DNA of 64,000 nt, from positions 1 through 64,000 of the forward strand of contig CALHNI010000031.1 in assembly GCA_938034975.1 (NCBI GenBank), read 5' to 3'. The notes below the pieces were generated by a model that saw only the letters and a list, made by a program, of their open reading frames with translations, searched no databases and was not told the DNA's origin. Below are positions 27,474-38,074 of the stretch, piece after piece (within the stretch, counting starts at the first letter, position 1; each line of letters opens with the position of its first letter). This DNA comes from Candidatus Goldiibacteriota bacterium (GTDB lineage Bacteria; Oederibacteriota; PGYV01; DYJU01). The position numbers and the translations under genes are program-made.

Positions 27474-30400
27474 TTATCGCTCTCGCTCTAAATCAATATC
27501 TTTATCTCTATTACTATACAAAACTCCTTTTATCCCTTTTGCTTTTATTGCCTTTATAACATCTTCCTCATCTATCATTGCATAATACTCCTTTTTATCT
27601 ATTAAATATGGCAACCTCGCCAATTTTACCCAGAAACATACAAATCCCCATTGCCCAACTGCAAGGTTCGTTATCGTCCACCTTACTACCCTTGTTGTTC
27701 CGTATGTATCTACAGTGCAGGTTGAACTTGCTGTTCCTGTTGAACACCCTATGAAATCAGTTATCGCTGGTATCGTATCCCATATATTAAATGTTGCTGC
27801 TTGTGGTCCGGGATTTGTATATGATATACAATATGTTATTGTATCTCCTAACATCACTATGCCTTTATCTATTGATTTTGCTAAATTTACTACTAATGCT
27901 GGTGTATTTGTCACTGTCAATGTTAATGTTACAGTTAAAGTTAAAGTAGGAGTTGCTGTTCTAGTTATTGTCTGTGTTATTGTTGGTGATGCTGGCAGTG
28001 TTGGTGTTATCGTTGGTGTATTTGTAGGTGATTGACATACAAGCGGTGCTCCTTCTATTAATTTTCCGTTATTTTTTGTTCCGCCAAGCATCATATAAAC
28101 ATTTGCAGTTGATGTTAATCTCTTATTTGTTCCACTGGTGCCACCATTATAATAAAACATAAATACCTGATCAGGTGCTGTTGATGTATACGCCGTTTGC
28201 CCTCTGTTCCAATCCGAACCCCATGTTACTATCCCTGTCTGGTCTAAGTATATTGTTGTTCCTGAATCCGGCACTAAAACTGATACATAGGAATCATTCC
28301 CTCCATGCATACTCATTAAAAAATCATTATCAAGCAAATGTGACCCTGTTCCACCGCTTGCCATCCAGTTTAAATTCCTGTTATTATATCCTGGAACATA
28401 ATCCATATCTGATGGATTCCAGAATTGGGTTACCTGCCCTCCTGTTACTGCCTGCACAGCTGCTGTTCCACCTGTTAATCTTATCCTTACTACGCCAGGT
28501 ATGTTATCCGGATTCATTACAACTGCCTGAGAGCCTGCATTTACTGTTCCTGATGATACTACCTGCCATGTCCCGGTTGCACCACTTATTGCAAAATTTC
28601 CAACTGAACCTGATGCTGGGACATATTTTTCTACTGTATAATTTTGACTCCCTGTCCCAAGCCCGGTTAATAATACTCTCCCATCTCCACTTTTAGTCCA
28701 GACACCGTATAATGTTTCTCCATTACCTGCCATTTTTTTATTATTTGGAGTTACTGCATACATAAATGCTGATTGCTGCCCTCCACCGCCTAAATCAAGT
28801 GCAAATGTATTTCCTTTATAAACCATAACATTACTCTGACTTATAACCATATATAATCCTTCTGATGAACTATCTGTTCCACCAAATAACCAGCATGAAT
28901 TGGCTGCTATATCCTGATTTGTAACCTGAGACCATGTTACTCCTCCATCTAATGATCTTACTATAAAAACTGTTACTGTTGTTGCATTCGGATTTATTAC
29001 GACCAAAGTATCTCCATGATTTGTATCATTATAATTAGATTCCGGATCCCTGTTCATCCTTGTTATAAATACTTTATCACTTGTGTTCATATCTGTTGAA
29101 TATAAAAACATCTGCCTTCCATTATTGTCTCTGCCAGGCATTGAATCAAATTCCCATAATACAGGATATGTTGATGTTATCTTATAATATGCTCTTGCTG
29201 GTGATGCTACAGGTAATGTATATGTATATTCCCGCCAGGCATTTAATGTCTGGTTTGTTATTACCTGATTATTTATTGTAAGTGGTGCTGTTGTTGATGG
29301 CTGACCACCTGTTACCTGATATAAGTTTACTGTGGTATTATCCTGTAAAGCATATATATGTATTTTAGATGTCCATGTTCCGTCCTGTCCATCATTAAAG
29401 TATGAACCGTATGATTTCCACGTATATGAACATCCCAAATGTTTTACTATTGCATTGGCAACTGGCTCTGACTGCTTATAGCCCGCACAATTATCCCTGC
29501 CATTTGCACGGTTTATTATTGGTATTGTTCCATCTGTTATTGATCCGGTTATGGCAAACTTAAACTGCTTTACTGCTGTTGATGTTATTGACTGGGCTGC
29601 CCAGTATATTCCCCACGCAGGCGTCCCGCTTGGCGTTGGATTTCCGCTTCCTGCTATGTAACTTGTCCCTGATGGGAAGCTATCCCATACATCTATTGTT
29701 AAATCCTGAACACCATAATTATATATAGTTATTGTGTATGTTATTGTATCCCCTGTCTGTTTTGATTCCTTGCTTATTGTATATGCGCACATCTCAGCAG
29801 GTGGTGCTATAAATACCATTTCGCATACAGGATGATTATCATTTCCTATGCATAACTCTGAATTTGCAAATCCTGAATATGACTCCCAAAACAAATATAT
29901 TGGATAATTTGATGTTATGTGTATATCATAAACGTTTTTTAATGTCCTGAACATCACGCCCTGAAAAGGTCCTGTTGTTGTCTGTATTGCAGGCGTGCAT
30001 CCTGGTGCATTTATTACTGTCCCTGGCAAAAATGCTATTGCGTGCAATGTTGCCGGACCCTGCCAGCCATTTGCATAATTTGAACTTACCCAGAATTCCA
30101 CATCTACCGGTCTTCCTGTATTTATTCCGCTTACAAATTTCGCATCATTATTTATTCCTTCCATTATTTTTGCGCCCATCGCTGCCTGCACAGGCACATT
30201 TGATCTTACTCTAAATGGTCTACCTTTAGCCGGGGCCCATGTATTTGCTGGCGTTGGCGACCAACCAATATGTGTCCCAGGATTTACAACAAATGGTCCT
30301 GCTACCTGTGTCCATGTTCCTGCTCCATTTGCTGATGTGCAAGGTAAATTATTTACAGGTCCTGTTGCCGGATCAAACCTGTCTATAAAAACTGTTGCCG

Positions 30401-31483
30401 GTGCATTTAATCCTGTTATAACTATATTATTATTTCCGGAACAGCAAGGTATATCAACATCTGTCACATATCAGTATAACTCTGTTCCTATCTGTAATCC
30501 ATCTGCCTTGTTTATTCCAAAAGTAAAATAATTATCTCCGTCTGTTGCTGCTGAAAACACATCTCCTTTATAGCATAATATATCTCCGCCCGTTACATTT
30601 ATTCTATATGCTCCCTGCACTGATAAATCTGTGCCTCTACCTGTTGCTGATGGTCCCCAACTATACACTCCATTTGCATTTATATTTACACTGAATCCTG
30701 TTGCTACCCATGCCGCACCATTCCAATAATCCACACTTACAGTTACAGCATTGTTATTTATATTAAAAAACATTAATGCATCTCCACGGTTCGGATCATT
30801 ACTATTTCCATCTACGTTTGCTACATATGGTCCAGGGACATTTCCACTCATATCACTATCGCACCTCATAAATGTACAAAATTTATTACCCTTAAAACTC
30901 TGTGCATTTACTGTATTTGTTGCACTCTGACTTGCAATAAAACTTGCACAATCTGATGCTGCTGTGCAATGCCATGAATTCCTGTCATTTGCTTCATAAG
31001 GTATGCTTGAATTTATTTCCCAGCATACCGGCTGGTCTGATTCACACATAAAATATGTAAATCCAAATCCATTTACTAAATCCGCAGAACCTCTTGTCCT
31101 TGCAGGATAATATATAGTCCCTAAATTTATAACTTCAATAGGCGTATCTGCGTTTGGTACAAATTGGTTTAAAATGGGCGCTCCGCCATTTATCTGAGTA
31201 AATGTTGGTGGTGTCATCTGCCCGTTTACCGCATACAACCGCACTGTTGTATTTGGCTGTGTGGTGAATAAATACATATGCCCGATGTTTGATTGCTGAG
31301 TTAATGCAAAGTTGGTCCAGGCCAGTTATCATTACTTCCCACATCTCCCCATGCTGCAAAAGTCCGGTATATTGCTCCATAATTTACTTGGATTATAATT
31401 AATAAATTTATAAGTAATATTATGTAGGTTTTTAATTTGGATGGAATTTTATCTTTGCCACTTTTTTCATTTTTATTTTTCAT
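27474..31483 (-). pseudogene. Broken giant surface protein (duplicated ~400-residue modules, DUF11 domains, Thr-rich linker)
   Basis: Three track ORFs belong to one gene. It starts at 31483 with a signal peptide (MKNKNEKSGKDKIPSKLKTYIILLINLL), after AAAAGGGG. The frame breaks near 31312-31316, where one missing base separates WPGP from NFALTQQSNIGHMYLF. The second frame hits a single in-frame TGA at 30471-30473 and then continues for 997 residues. Two related modules are recognisable (GDALMFFNINNNAVTVSV and GDTLVVINPNATTVTVFI). Each is followed by a DUF11-like domain (TGDTITYTITIYNYG; LGDTITYCISYTNPG), with a short Thr-rich linker before the second. The tail after FWVK is unrelated and hydrophilic. 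The promoter is intact. Sequencing error is an alternative explanation for each lesion; two in one gene make decay, or phase-variable breakage, plausible. Confidence 0.8.
27897..28030 (-). repeat. Short Thr-rich linker repeat in the broken surface gene
   Basis: It encodes PTNTPTITPTLP...TNTPA, of the same style as the two long linkers elsewhere in the window but only ~45 residues long. Confidence 0.7.
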
Positions 31484-31560
31484 CTTCTAAACCCCTTTTT
31501 AATTTTTTACTTTTATCTTTCCCTTAAAATTCTAAAAATAAAACATCTGTGGCTATTACA

Positions 31561-31589
31561 ATTATACTTTATATTTATTTTAGAGTCAA
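31561..31589 (-). promoter_or_regulatory. Promoter of the broken surface gene, TTGACT-N17-TATAAT
   Basis: On the minus strand the -35 (31584-31589) matches 5/6 and the -10 (31561-31566) is perfect, with a 17-base spacer, about 70 bases before the ATG. I see no clear copy of the dispersed hairpin element 13 bases upstream. Confidence 0.75.
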
Positions 31590-31884
31590 TATTTTGTTAA
31601 AAAGTTTTGTATAAAACAACGCTTTCGTGTATTTTTCTATTTAAGCGATTAATTACATAAATTAAATTTTGATAAATTTTATGATTTTAAAAACTCATTA
31701 TAATTTTTTTGATTCATTTTGACTTTTATCCTTTTTTATATAAATCAATAAATAGTAACAAATTTATAAAAAAAACTATAATCAAAAGTATTGTTGTAAA
31801 AGTAATTTTAAAAATAAAAAACGCAGACAAAGTCAATATTGTAATAATTAAAAGATATAAAGAAATAAATAGTTTTTGCATATT
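31590..31884. other. AT-rich intergenic region without recognised gene
   Basis: It separates the 410-residue membrane gene from the surface-gene promoter. A plus-strand ORF (31709-31915) is Lys/Ile-rich, lacks a ribosome-binding site and overlaps the membrane gene; I consider it chance. Nothing else is recognised. Confidence 0.4.
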
Positions 31885-33117
31885 TCACCTTAAATTAAAA
31901 AATAAAATTAAATAAAAACATAAAGATAAAAATAAAATTGAATTTTCATAAATTAATCCCAAAAATGACTTATGCAATTTAATTTTTTGTGCAAATGATA
32001 AGAAAATAAAAAATTTATTCAAAAAAATTATTAAAAAAAACAGCAAAATAAAGAACATAACCATCTTAATTAACCTGTTATCATTCATAGAAAAAGCAAG
32101 TTCAAAAACAATATAAATATTTAAAATTAAATTTAAAAAGAGATTTAAAATTAACTGAAAATTTTCTTTTACTTTATTAATATTATATTTAATAGAAGTA
32201 ACTGTCAAATTATCATCTTTATTGTTTTTTATAAATTCAGCAGAAGTCAAAAATAAAAAATATAAAAATATTAAAGAAATAACAAAAAATCTAATTTTAA
32301 TTTCAGATGTAAAAAGATAAAAAAATATGATTAATATATTGTTAATAATATCATAAAATAAAAATCTTTTATATTTTTCTTCGGTTAATAGATTAAATGC
32401 ATTGGTTATAAATAATATTACTAAAATTAATAATACCGGCTGCCAGATTAAAAATGTTTTATATGCTGTTAAAATTTTATAAAATATAATAAAATGCAAA
32501 ATAACAAGCGAATAAAAAATTGAATATTTATTTTTTAACATACCAACAGCATTTGTATTAAACACTGAAAAACCAAACATTAAAAGAATTAAGGCAGTTA
32601 AATAAAATTTATTTAATTTTTCGCTTTCATAAAAATTAAAAAAAACTCCCAGAATAAATATTGCAAATATAATATAAAATATATGTTTTCTCGTTTCTAT
32701 TTCATGAGATAAACCACTATAAAAAAATATCAGATTCGCAATTATTAACCCTGTAAATATTATAAAAAATTTTTCAAAAAAAATTACCGCAATTGCCGAA
32801 AGCAAAAATAAAAAATTCATTATTACATCATAATAGTCATTTGTTTTTTTTAAAATAATTATATTTAAAATTATTATAAATAAAAAAACATAAATTTTTC
32901 TTAATGGAAATCCTACAAGAAAATCAGTTTTATGTATGTAAAAAAAGATAAAAACGAAAATAAAAAACAAACTAATTAAAATTGCACTAAAAATCCATAA
33001 CTGTTTATTTTTTCGTTTAGTTGAAATAAAAGACACAGCTAATAAAATCCCGGAAAATAATAAATAAACCGGAAAAGAAAGTAAAAACCTTTCCAAAAAA
33101 TCCACCTGAAAAAACAT
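31885..33117 (-). CDS. Polytopic membrane protein of unknown function
   Basis: 410 residues with about twelve hydrophobic helices spread over the whole length and very few charged residues apart from short Lys/Asn loops. No family is recognised. Its ATG directly follows the stop of the upstream beta-propeller gene (TAAATG), so translation is coupled. It is the last gene of the long secDF run. Extreme use of AT-rich codons (Ile, Phe, Lys, Asn) makes weak similarity unreliable. It could be a transporter or a glycan-assembly protein. Confidence 0.6.
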   Translation of the reverse strand: MFFQVDFLERFLLSFPVYLLFSGILLAVSFISTKRKNKQLWIFSAILISLFFIFVFIFFYIHKTDFLVGFPLRKIYVFLFIIILNIIILKKTNDYYDVIMNFLFLLSAIAVIFFEKFFIIFTGLIIANLIFFYSGLSHEIETRKHIFYIIFAIFILGVFFNFYESEKLNKFYLTALILLMFGFSVFNTNAVGMLKNKYSIFYSLVILHFIIFYKILTAYKTFLIWQPVLLILVILFITNAFNLLTEEKYKRFLFYDIINNILIIFFYLFTSEIKIRFFVISLIFLYFLFLTSAEFIKNNKDDNLTVTSIKYNINKVKENFQLILNLFLNLILNIYIVFELAFSMNDNRLIKMVMFFILLFFLIIFLNKFFIFLSFAQKIKLHKSFLGLIYENSILFLSLCFYLILFFNLR

Positions 33118-34353
33118 TTATGAAAAGTCCTTTAAATCAACTACTATTATTTTTTTTGAATTCTGCGCAGAAATAAAAAGTTGCTTTCCGTCTTCAGATA
33201 AAGCAAGATATCTCGGTGTATCATCTTCTAAATTTAATTCATGAATTTTTTTCCTTGCTTTAATATCTACAAATATGACCTTATCTTTTACCGGAACAGA
33301 AATTATAAGGTATCTCTGGCTTTTTGATACTACTCCATAAAATATTCCACCATCAACTTTTATGCTTTCATTTACTTTGTAATTCACCTTATTAAACAAT
33401 ACAATTGTGCTTTTATAATTAAATACATATTCCCATTCATTTAATATAGCCAATTCTTTTTTACTTATCGGTATTATCTGTGTCGGCGAAATACCCGTGT
33501 GAACTTTTGTGAATATATGTTGTTCCTTTTCAGCATCTATAATTTCTATGGTATTTGTATACTTACAGCACACATAAAGATATTTTTCCTGTGAAAAATA
33601 TATATCAGCAGGCCATTTACCTACTTTTATTTTATTTTTTAACATGCCTGTATTAAGGTCAATTACAGCAATATTATCACTTCCCATGTTTGAAACATAC
33701 AGAAGGTTTTTCCATTTATTAAATTCAATTGAAGATGGATATAGTCCTCCGCATGATATATTCTCGTTTGTTTCATTATTTGGATCATAAATTGTTATTG
33801 AATTCCCAAGATTATTAACAGCAAATATCTTTTTATCAAAAATTTTTAATTTTACAGGTGATTGTCCTGTTCTTATTGCTTTAATCTCTTTTAAATTTTC
33901 CACATCATAAAAATAGGCTTTATTTCCATTCAAATGGGCAATTATAATTGTATTTTTATCAACGGCTATAATACTCCCAGGAGTAAATTCAAGTTTTATT
34001 TCATTTTTGTATAATGGATAATTTATTTTTATATTTTTGCATCCGGTTGAAAAAACAAGTAATAAAATGACTGCAAATAAAAATATAATATATTCTTTTT
34101 TTAAATTTATCTCTATGTTTTTTTTTTCATTTTCTTTTATAAAAATAAATAAAATTGGCATTATTAAAAACAAATAAAAAATATATACAATTTGTAATAA
34201 TCTTTCATTATAAAAAACCACTAAAAATAAAATATTTATTTTAAATAAAACAAATAAAAGGTAATTTGTAAAACTGCTTTTCTTTTTATAAAAAATAAGA
34301 TAATTTAAACTCATCAATAATAAAAACTGAAAAACAAAAAGTATTTTAAACAT
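33118..34353 (-). CDS. Membrane-anchored YVTN-type beta-propeller protein
   Basis: About 411 residues from the ATG at 34353, chosen because GGTGAACAAG precedes it and it overlaps the upstream stop by only eight bases. Residues ~1-105 form about four hydrophobic helices, ending LLLVFSTGCKN, which looks like a lipobox in an unusual internal place. The rest is a beta propeller with repeats such as NLLYVSNMGSDNIAVIDLNTGMLKNKIKVG and YLYVCCKYTNTIEIIDAEKEQHI, typical of the YVTN family. These are usually exported binding or structural proteins. The neighbours on both sides are small unknown membrane proteins. The function is unknown. Confidence 0.65.
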   Translation of the reverse strand: MFKILFVFQFLLLMSLNYLIFYKKKSSFTNYLLFVLFKINILFLVVFYNERLLQIVYIFYLFLIMPILFIFIKENEKKNIEINLKKEYIIFLFAVILLLVFSTGCKNIKINYPLYKNEIKLEFTPGSIIAVDKNTIIIAHLNGNKAYFYDVENLKEIKAIRTGQSPVKLKIFDKKIFAVNNLGNSITIYDPNNETNENISCGGLYPSSIEFNKWKNLLYVSNMGSDNIAVIDLNTGMLKNKIKVGKWPADIYFSQEKYLYVCCKYTNTIEIIDAEKEQHIFTKVHTGISPTQIIPISKKELAILNEWEYVFNYKSTIVLFNKVNYKVNESIKVDGGIFYGVVSKSQRYLIISVPVKDKVIFVDIKARKKIHELNLEDDTPRYLALSEDGKQLFISAQNSKKIIVVDLKDFS

Positions 34354-34771
34354 CTTGTTCACCGGCTTTTTTAAGTAAAATATAATAAACAAAAATATAA
34401 AAAGTTATCAATAACACAAATAGAAAAAATATTTCGTATTCTGTCAGCCCAAAAGAATTAACAAGTATAAAATTTTTAAAAATAAAAAATGTAAAAAATA
34501 CAATTATTGCCAGATTTATAATCACAAAAACCAAATCCCTTATATCCATATTTAAAGTCATATCTTTATCTTCTGCCAGATAAAAAACAAAATTTATAAC
34601 AAAAAAAACAAAAAGTATTAATATTAAATTATTTTTATAATTAAGAAAATATAATAACAATAAAATTAACACATCAAGCCCAACGCCGAGTAAAAATTTT
34701 GTTTTTTTATTTTTTATAAATATAATAACAGGATACAATAATATCAACAGGCAAAAAATAAAATAAAGCAT
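34346..34771 (-). CDS. Small four-helix membrane protein of unknown function
   Basis: 141 residues with four predicted hydrophobic helices (~1-20, ~25-60, ~75-105, ~110-135) and a short acidic loop (EDKDMTLNMDIRD). No family is recognised. It sits between the cation antiporter gene (14-base gap) and the propeller gene (8-base overlap), so it is part of the same transcript. A role together with the next two membrane genes is inferred from this coupling only. Confidence 0.55.
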   Translation of the reverse strand: MLYFIFCLLILLYPVIIFIKNKKTKFLLGVGLDVLILLLLYFLNYKNNLILILFVFFVINFVFYLAEDKDMTLNMDIRDLVFVIINLAIIVFFTFFIFKNFILVNSFGLTEYEIFFLFVLLITFYIFVYYILLKKAGEQDV

Positions 34772-34785
34772 TAATCCACCGATGA

Positions 34786-35781
34786 TTATTTAACAAAATT
34801 TAATATGGCTGCTATATAAGCGATATAAAAAATAATGCAAAAAAAAAGAACAAAAGCATGTAGTTTTTTAAAAATTTTCATAAACATTACAACCACCAAT
34901 GAAGCCAAAATCGCAATTGCTGCTGAAATTTTTGCTCTGTCATTTAATACCCAGTTTGTTCCTAATAACCCAACAGCAACAACAATGCTGCTTTGAAAAA
35001 CCATTGCCCCGCTTATATTACCGAGCGCAAGTGTATCTTTTTGCTTTCCTATCCATATTATACTATTAAATTTTTCAGGGAGTTCAGTTGCAATTGGCGC
35101 TACAAACAAAGAAAAAATAAAAGGGGATACATTTAAATGATTAGAAAGATTTTCAATGCAAGATACAAAAAATTTAGCTCCGATTACAATGCCCAAAAGG
35201 GAAACAATATTCTGCAAAAGAATTAAAAATATTCCTGGTTCTTTATTTTTACCAAAATAAAGTGGATTCAACTCTATTTCATTTTCTACTTTTTCATGTG
35301 AAAAAGTTATATAAATATAAATTAAATATATTAATATAAAAATTATTCCTGAAAATTTTTTTATTTCACCTGATAAAAAAGAAACAGAAATTGCCAATAT
35401 ATATACCACTATAAAAAAAATAATATCATTTGAAAGTATCCTTGTATTTACTGAAAGCCACAAACTGCGTTTTCTGGTAAAATAATAAAAAATTGCAGCA
35501 ATCCCTGTAATACCAAATGCCAGGGTTGATAACATAAAAGGCGCTCCTAAAATCGCACCTATTCCTATTTCTTCCCCTTTTTTTCCAGGTATAAAAATCA
35601 ATGCTATTACTGGTATTATTGTTTCAGGCAAAGCAGTCCCTACTGCTGCCAAAATAGAACCAGTTACCCCTTCATTTAAATTAAATTTTTTACCGGTCCA
35701 TTCAATTGAATTAGTAAAAAATTCACAACTTATCAGTATCAAAATCAAACTTAATAAACTTAAAAAAATATAAAAAAACAT
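34786..35781 (-). CDS. CaCA-family sodium/calcium-type cation antiporter
   Basis: A 331-residue inner-membrane protein with ten or so helices and the two inverted alpha repeats of the family: GSILAAVGTALPETIIPVIALIF (~42-64) and APIATELPEKFNSIIWIGKQ (~228-247). Each contains the conserved acidic residue used for ion binding. Length matches prokaryotic YrbG/NCX-type exchangers. It starts two bases after the secF stop, and no specific link to protein secretion is known. The exchanged ion cannot be told from sequence alone. Confidence 0.85.
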   Translation of the reverse strand: MFFYIFLSLLSLILILISCEFFTNSIEWTGKKFNLNEGVTGSILAAVGTALPETIIPVIALIFIPGKKGEEIGIGAILGAPFMLSTLAFGITGIAAIFYYFTRKRSLWLSVNTRILSNDIIFFIVVYILAISVSFLSGEIKKFSGIIFILIYLIYIYITFSHEKVENEIELNPLYFGKNKEPGIFLILLQNIVSLLGIVIGAKFFVSCIENLSNHLNVSPFIFSLFVAPIATELPEKFNSIIWIGKQKDTLALGNISGAMVFQSSIVVAVGLLGTNWVLNDRAKISAAIAILASLVVVMFMKIFKKLHAFVLFFCIIFYIAYIAAILNFVK

Positions 35782-35783
35782 TT

Positions 35784-36704
35784 TTATTTTGATGTTTTCT
35801 TTTTTTCAATAATTTCCCAGTCAACAACCATAGAACTTGCAACAAAAATGGAAGAATAAGTGCCAACTAAAATACCAAGTAGTAAAGCAAGAGAAAAATT
35901 ATGCAAAACTTCTCCTCCCCAGTAAAAAAGAGTAATAACAACTAACAGTGTCGTTCCTGAAGTTATTATTGTTCTGCTCAAAACTTCATTTATGCTTTTA
36001 TTAACTATTTCAAAAAAATTAAATTTCAAAATATACCTTAAATTCTCCCTTATTCTGTCAAAAACAACAACAGTATCAGTGAGCGAATAACCTGCCAGAG
36101 TAAGTAAAGCAGTTATTATAAGAAGATCCATCTCTTTTTTTAAAAAAACCAAAATACCAAGAACAACCAACACATCATGTAATGTGGCAAGCGTTGCTGC
36201 AACAGCAAATTTAAATTTAAATCTTATCCATATATAAATTAAAATCCCTATTGCAGCCCAGAATACTGCATTTAATGCTTTTTGTTTAAGTTGGGCACTA
36301 ACAGTTGGTCCTATTTCGTTACTTCCTAATGTCTCAATGCTATTATCATTGATTTCTTTTCTTAACATATTAACCAAAGTTTCTGCAGCATTCCCTATTT
36401 GCATTGATGCCGCACTTATTCTTATTAAAAAACTATTTTCCTGTTCTTTACCAATCTGTTGTATTGTTACCTGTTTTATACCATTTTTTTCTATTATCTG
36501 TCTTATCTGTTCCACTTTTACAGGTTGTGAGAATTTTATCTGAACAGCTGTTCCGCCTGTAAAATCAAGCCCCATCTGCGCCTTACCTGAATTTATCAGA
36601 TAAATAGAATAAAAACCATTTAAAACAAGAATCGCTGAAATGATGTATGCTAACTTTCTTAACTTTAAAAAATTTATATTTGTATTTTTTAATATTTCCA
36701 GCAT
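35784..36704 (-). CDS. secF: Protein translocase subunit SecF
   Basis: 306 residues with six helices. The N-terminal segment MGLDFTGGTAVQIKFSQPV is the SecF signature, followed by a small periplasmic domain and the second-half motifs AALLTLAGYSLTDTVVVFDRIREN and SRTIITSGTTLLVV. With SecD it uses the proton gradient to help pull proteins through SecYEG. It is 17 bases after secD. Confidence 0.95.
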   Translation of the reverse strand: MLEILKNTNINFLKLRKLAYIISAILVLNGFYSIYLINSGKAQMGLDFTGGTAVQIKFSQPVKVEQIRQIIEKNGIKQVTIQQIGKEQENSFLIRISAASMQIGNAAETLVNMLRKEINDNSIETLGSNEIGPTVSAQLKQKALNAVFWAAIGILIYIWIRFKFKFAVAATLATLHDVLVVLGILVFLKKEMDLLIITALLTLAGYSLTDTVVVFDRIRENLRYILKFNFFEIVNKSINEVLSRTIITSGTTLLVVITLFYWGGEVLHNFSLALLLGILVGTYSSIFVASSMVVDWEIIEKKKTSK

Positions 36705-36721
36705 CTTTCCCTCCTTATAAT

Positions 36722-38062
36722 TTATATACTCAATTTATTATACTGTTTTCTCAAATCAAAAATTGCTTTGGTCACAAAAAACGATGTAAATAAACTTACA
36801 ACTATACCCCAGAACAAAGTAACAGCAAATCCCCTTATAGGTCCTGTTCCAAATTGAAAAAGAATTGCCGCAGTTATCAGAGAAGTAACATGAGAATCAA
36901 TAATAGTCCATAAAGCCCTGTTATATCCCGCATCTATACTTGCCCTTATTGTTTTTCCTGTCCTTAATTCCTCCCTTATTCTTTCAAATATAAGAACATT
37001 TGCATCAACAGCCATACCCAATGTTAATACCAAACCGGCAATACCAGGAAGAGTCAAAGTTGCATTTAAAGAAGCAAGAATTGCAAGAACAAATAAAAAA
37101 TTTAAAAACAAGGCAAAATCAGCAATTAATCCGGAAATCCTGTAATAAATAACCATAAACAAAACAACCAAAATCCCGCCAATTATTGTTGCCATCTTAC
37201 CTTTTTCAATTGAGTCGGCACCCAGTGAAGCACCTACTATGTATTTATTTATTATTTTAACTGGCGCCGGCAAAGCACCAGCCCTTAAAACAAGGGCTAA
37301 ATCCCTGGCTTCTTCCAAAGAAAAATTTCCTTCTATAATCCCTTCTCCACCAGATATCCTCGTCCTTATAACAGGAGCAGAATAAACCCTATCATCAAGA
37401 ATAATAGCAAGGCGCCTTCCAACATTATCACCTGTAACTTCAGCAAATATTTTTCCGCCTTTGGGAGACAATTTAAATCCAACAACAGGCATGCCATATT
37501 GTCCCATCTGAACTTTTGCATCAACAAGGTCAGCTCCTGTCAATATCTCTTTCTTTTCAATTACCATTCTTTCTCCTTCTTTGGTATTAAGTATCATAAC
37601 TTCTTCTGGAATTTTTGATGCAACTGTATTTCCCTGTGAATCTGTCATGTCAGAAATTTTATGAATTTCATCTACAAGTTTAAACTGTAACAATGCCGTT
37701 TTTCCTATGATATTTAATGCTCTGTCCGGATCTTTAATTCCAGGAAGTTGAACAACTATGTTTCTGTCTCCTTCTGGCTGTATTATTGGCTCTGCAACTC
37801 CCAGAGCATCAATTCTATTTCTTAAAATTTCAAGCGCTCTTGCAACCGCTTCTTCTAATTTTATTTCCTTTGGCATGCTATCTGTATCAATGGCAAGTTT
37901 TAAATACATACCACCCTGCAAATCAAGCCCGAGTTTTATTTTACCTTTTTCAATTACACTGCCTTCTGAATCTTTTATATCAAAAGGCGGGTATATTTTC
38001 CATATTGATAATGCAATTAAAATAACAGTTATTATTCCTACTATATGTATATTCCTTTGCAT
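36722..38062 (-). CDS. secD: Protein translocase subunit SecD
   Basis: 446 residues. The N-terminal helix (~6-24) is followed by the SecD box LGLDLQGGMYLKLAID and the periplasmic P1 domain (ALEILRNRIDALGVAEPIIQPEGDRNIVVQLPGI). Five C-terminal helices carry LTLGMAVDANVLIFERIREELR. Length is normal for the compact SecD form. It pairs with secF downstream. It lies 12 bases after the transketolase C-half gene, an unusual upstream partner. Confidence 0.96.
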   Translation of the reverse strand: MQRNIHIVGIITVILIALSIWKIYPPFDIKDSEGSVIEKGKIKLGLDLQGGMYLKLAIDTDSMPKEIKLEEAVARALEILRNRIDALGVAEPIIQPEGDRNIVVQLPGIKDPDRALNIIGKTALLQFKLVDEIHKISDMTDSQGNTVASKIPEEVMILNTKEGERMVIEKKEILTGADLVDAKVQMGQYGMPVVGFKLSPKGGKIFAEVTGDNVGRRLAIILDDRVYSAPVIRTRISGGEGIIEGNFSLEEARDLALVLRAGALPAPVKIINKYIVGASLGADSIEKGKMATIIGGILVVLFMVIYYRISGLIADFALFLNFLFVLAILASLNATLTLPGIAGLVLTLGMAVDANVLIFERIREELRTGKTIRASIDAGYNRALWTIIDSHVTSLITAAILFQFGTGPIRGFAVTLFWGIVVSLFTSFFVTKAIFDLRKQYNKLSI

Positions 38063-38074
38063 ATTTACCTCCGT

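Noticed and set aside
30471-30473. UGA recoded as glycine or tryptophan
   Set aside because: TGA is a normal stop at the ends of the PorV-TPR gene, the ABC permease and the GH94 gene, so a local point mutation or sequence error is simpler.
31135-31380. 81-residue minus-strand ORF at the frameshift of the surface gene
   Set aside because: It is the third frame over the broken region and its composition does not match the surrounding domain.
31709-31915. 68-residue plus-strand ORF in the 31.5-31.9 kb gap
   Set aside because: Lys/Ile-rich chance frame in AT-rich DNA, no ribosome-binding site, overlaps the membrane gene.
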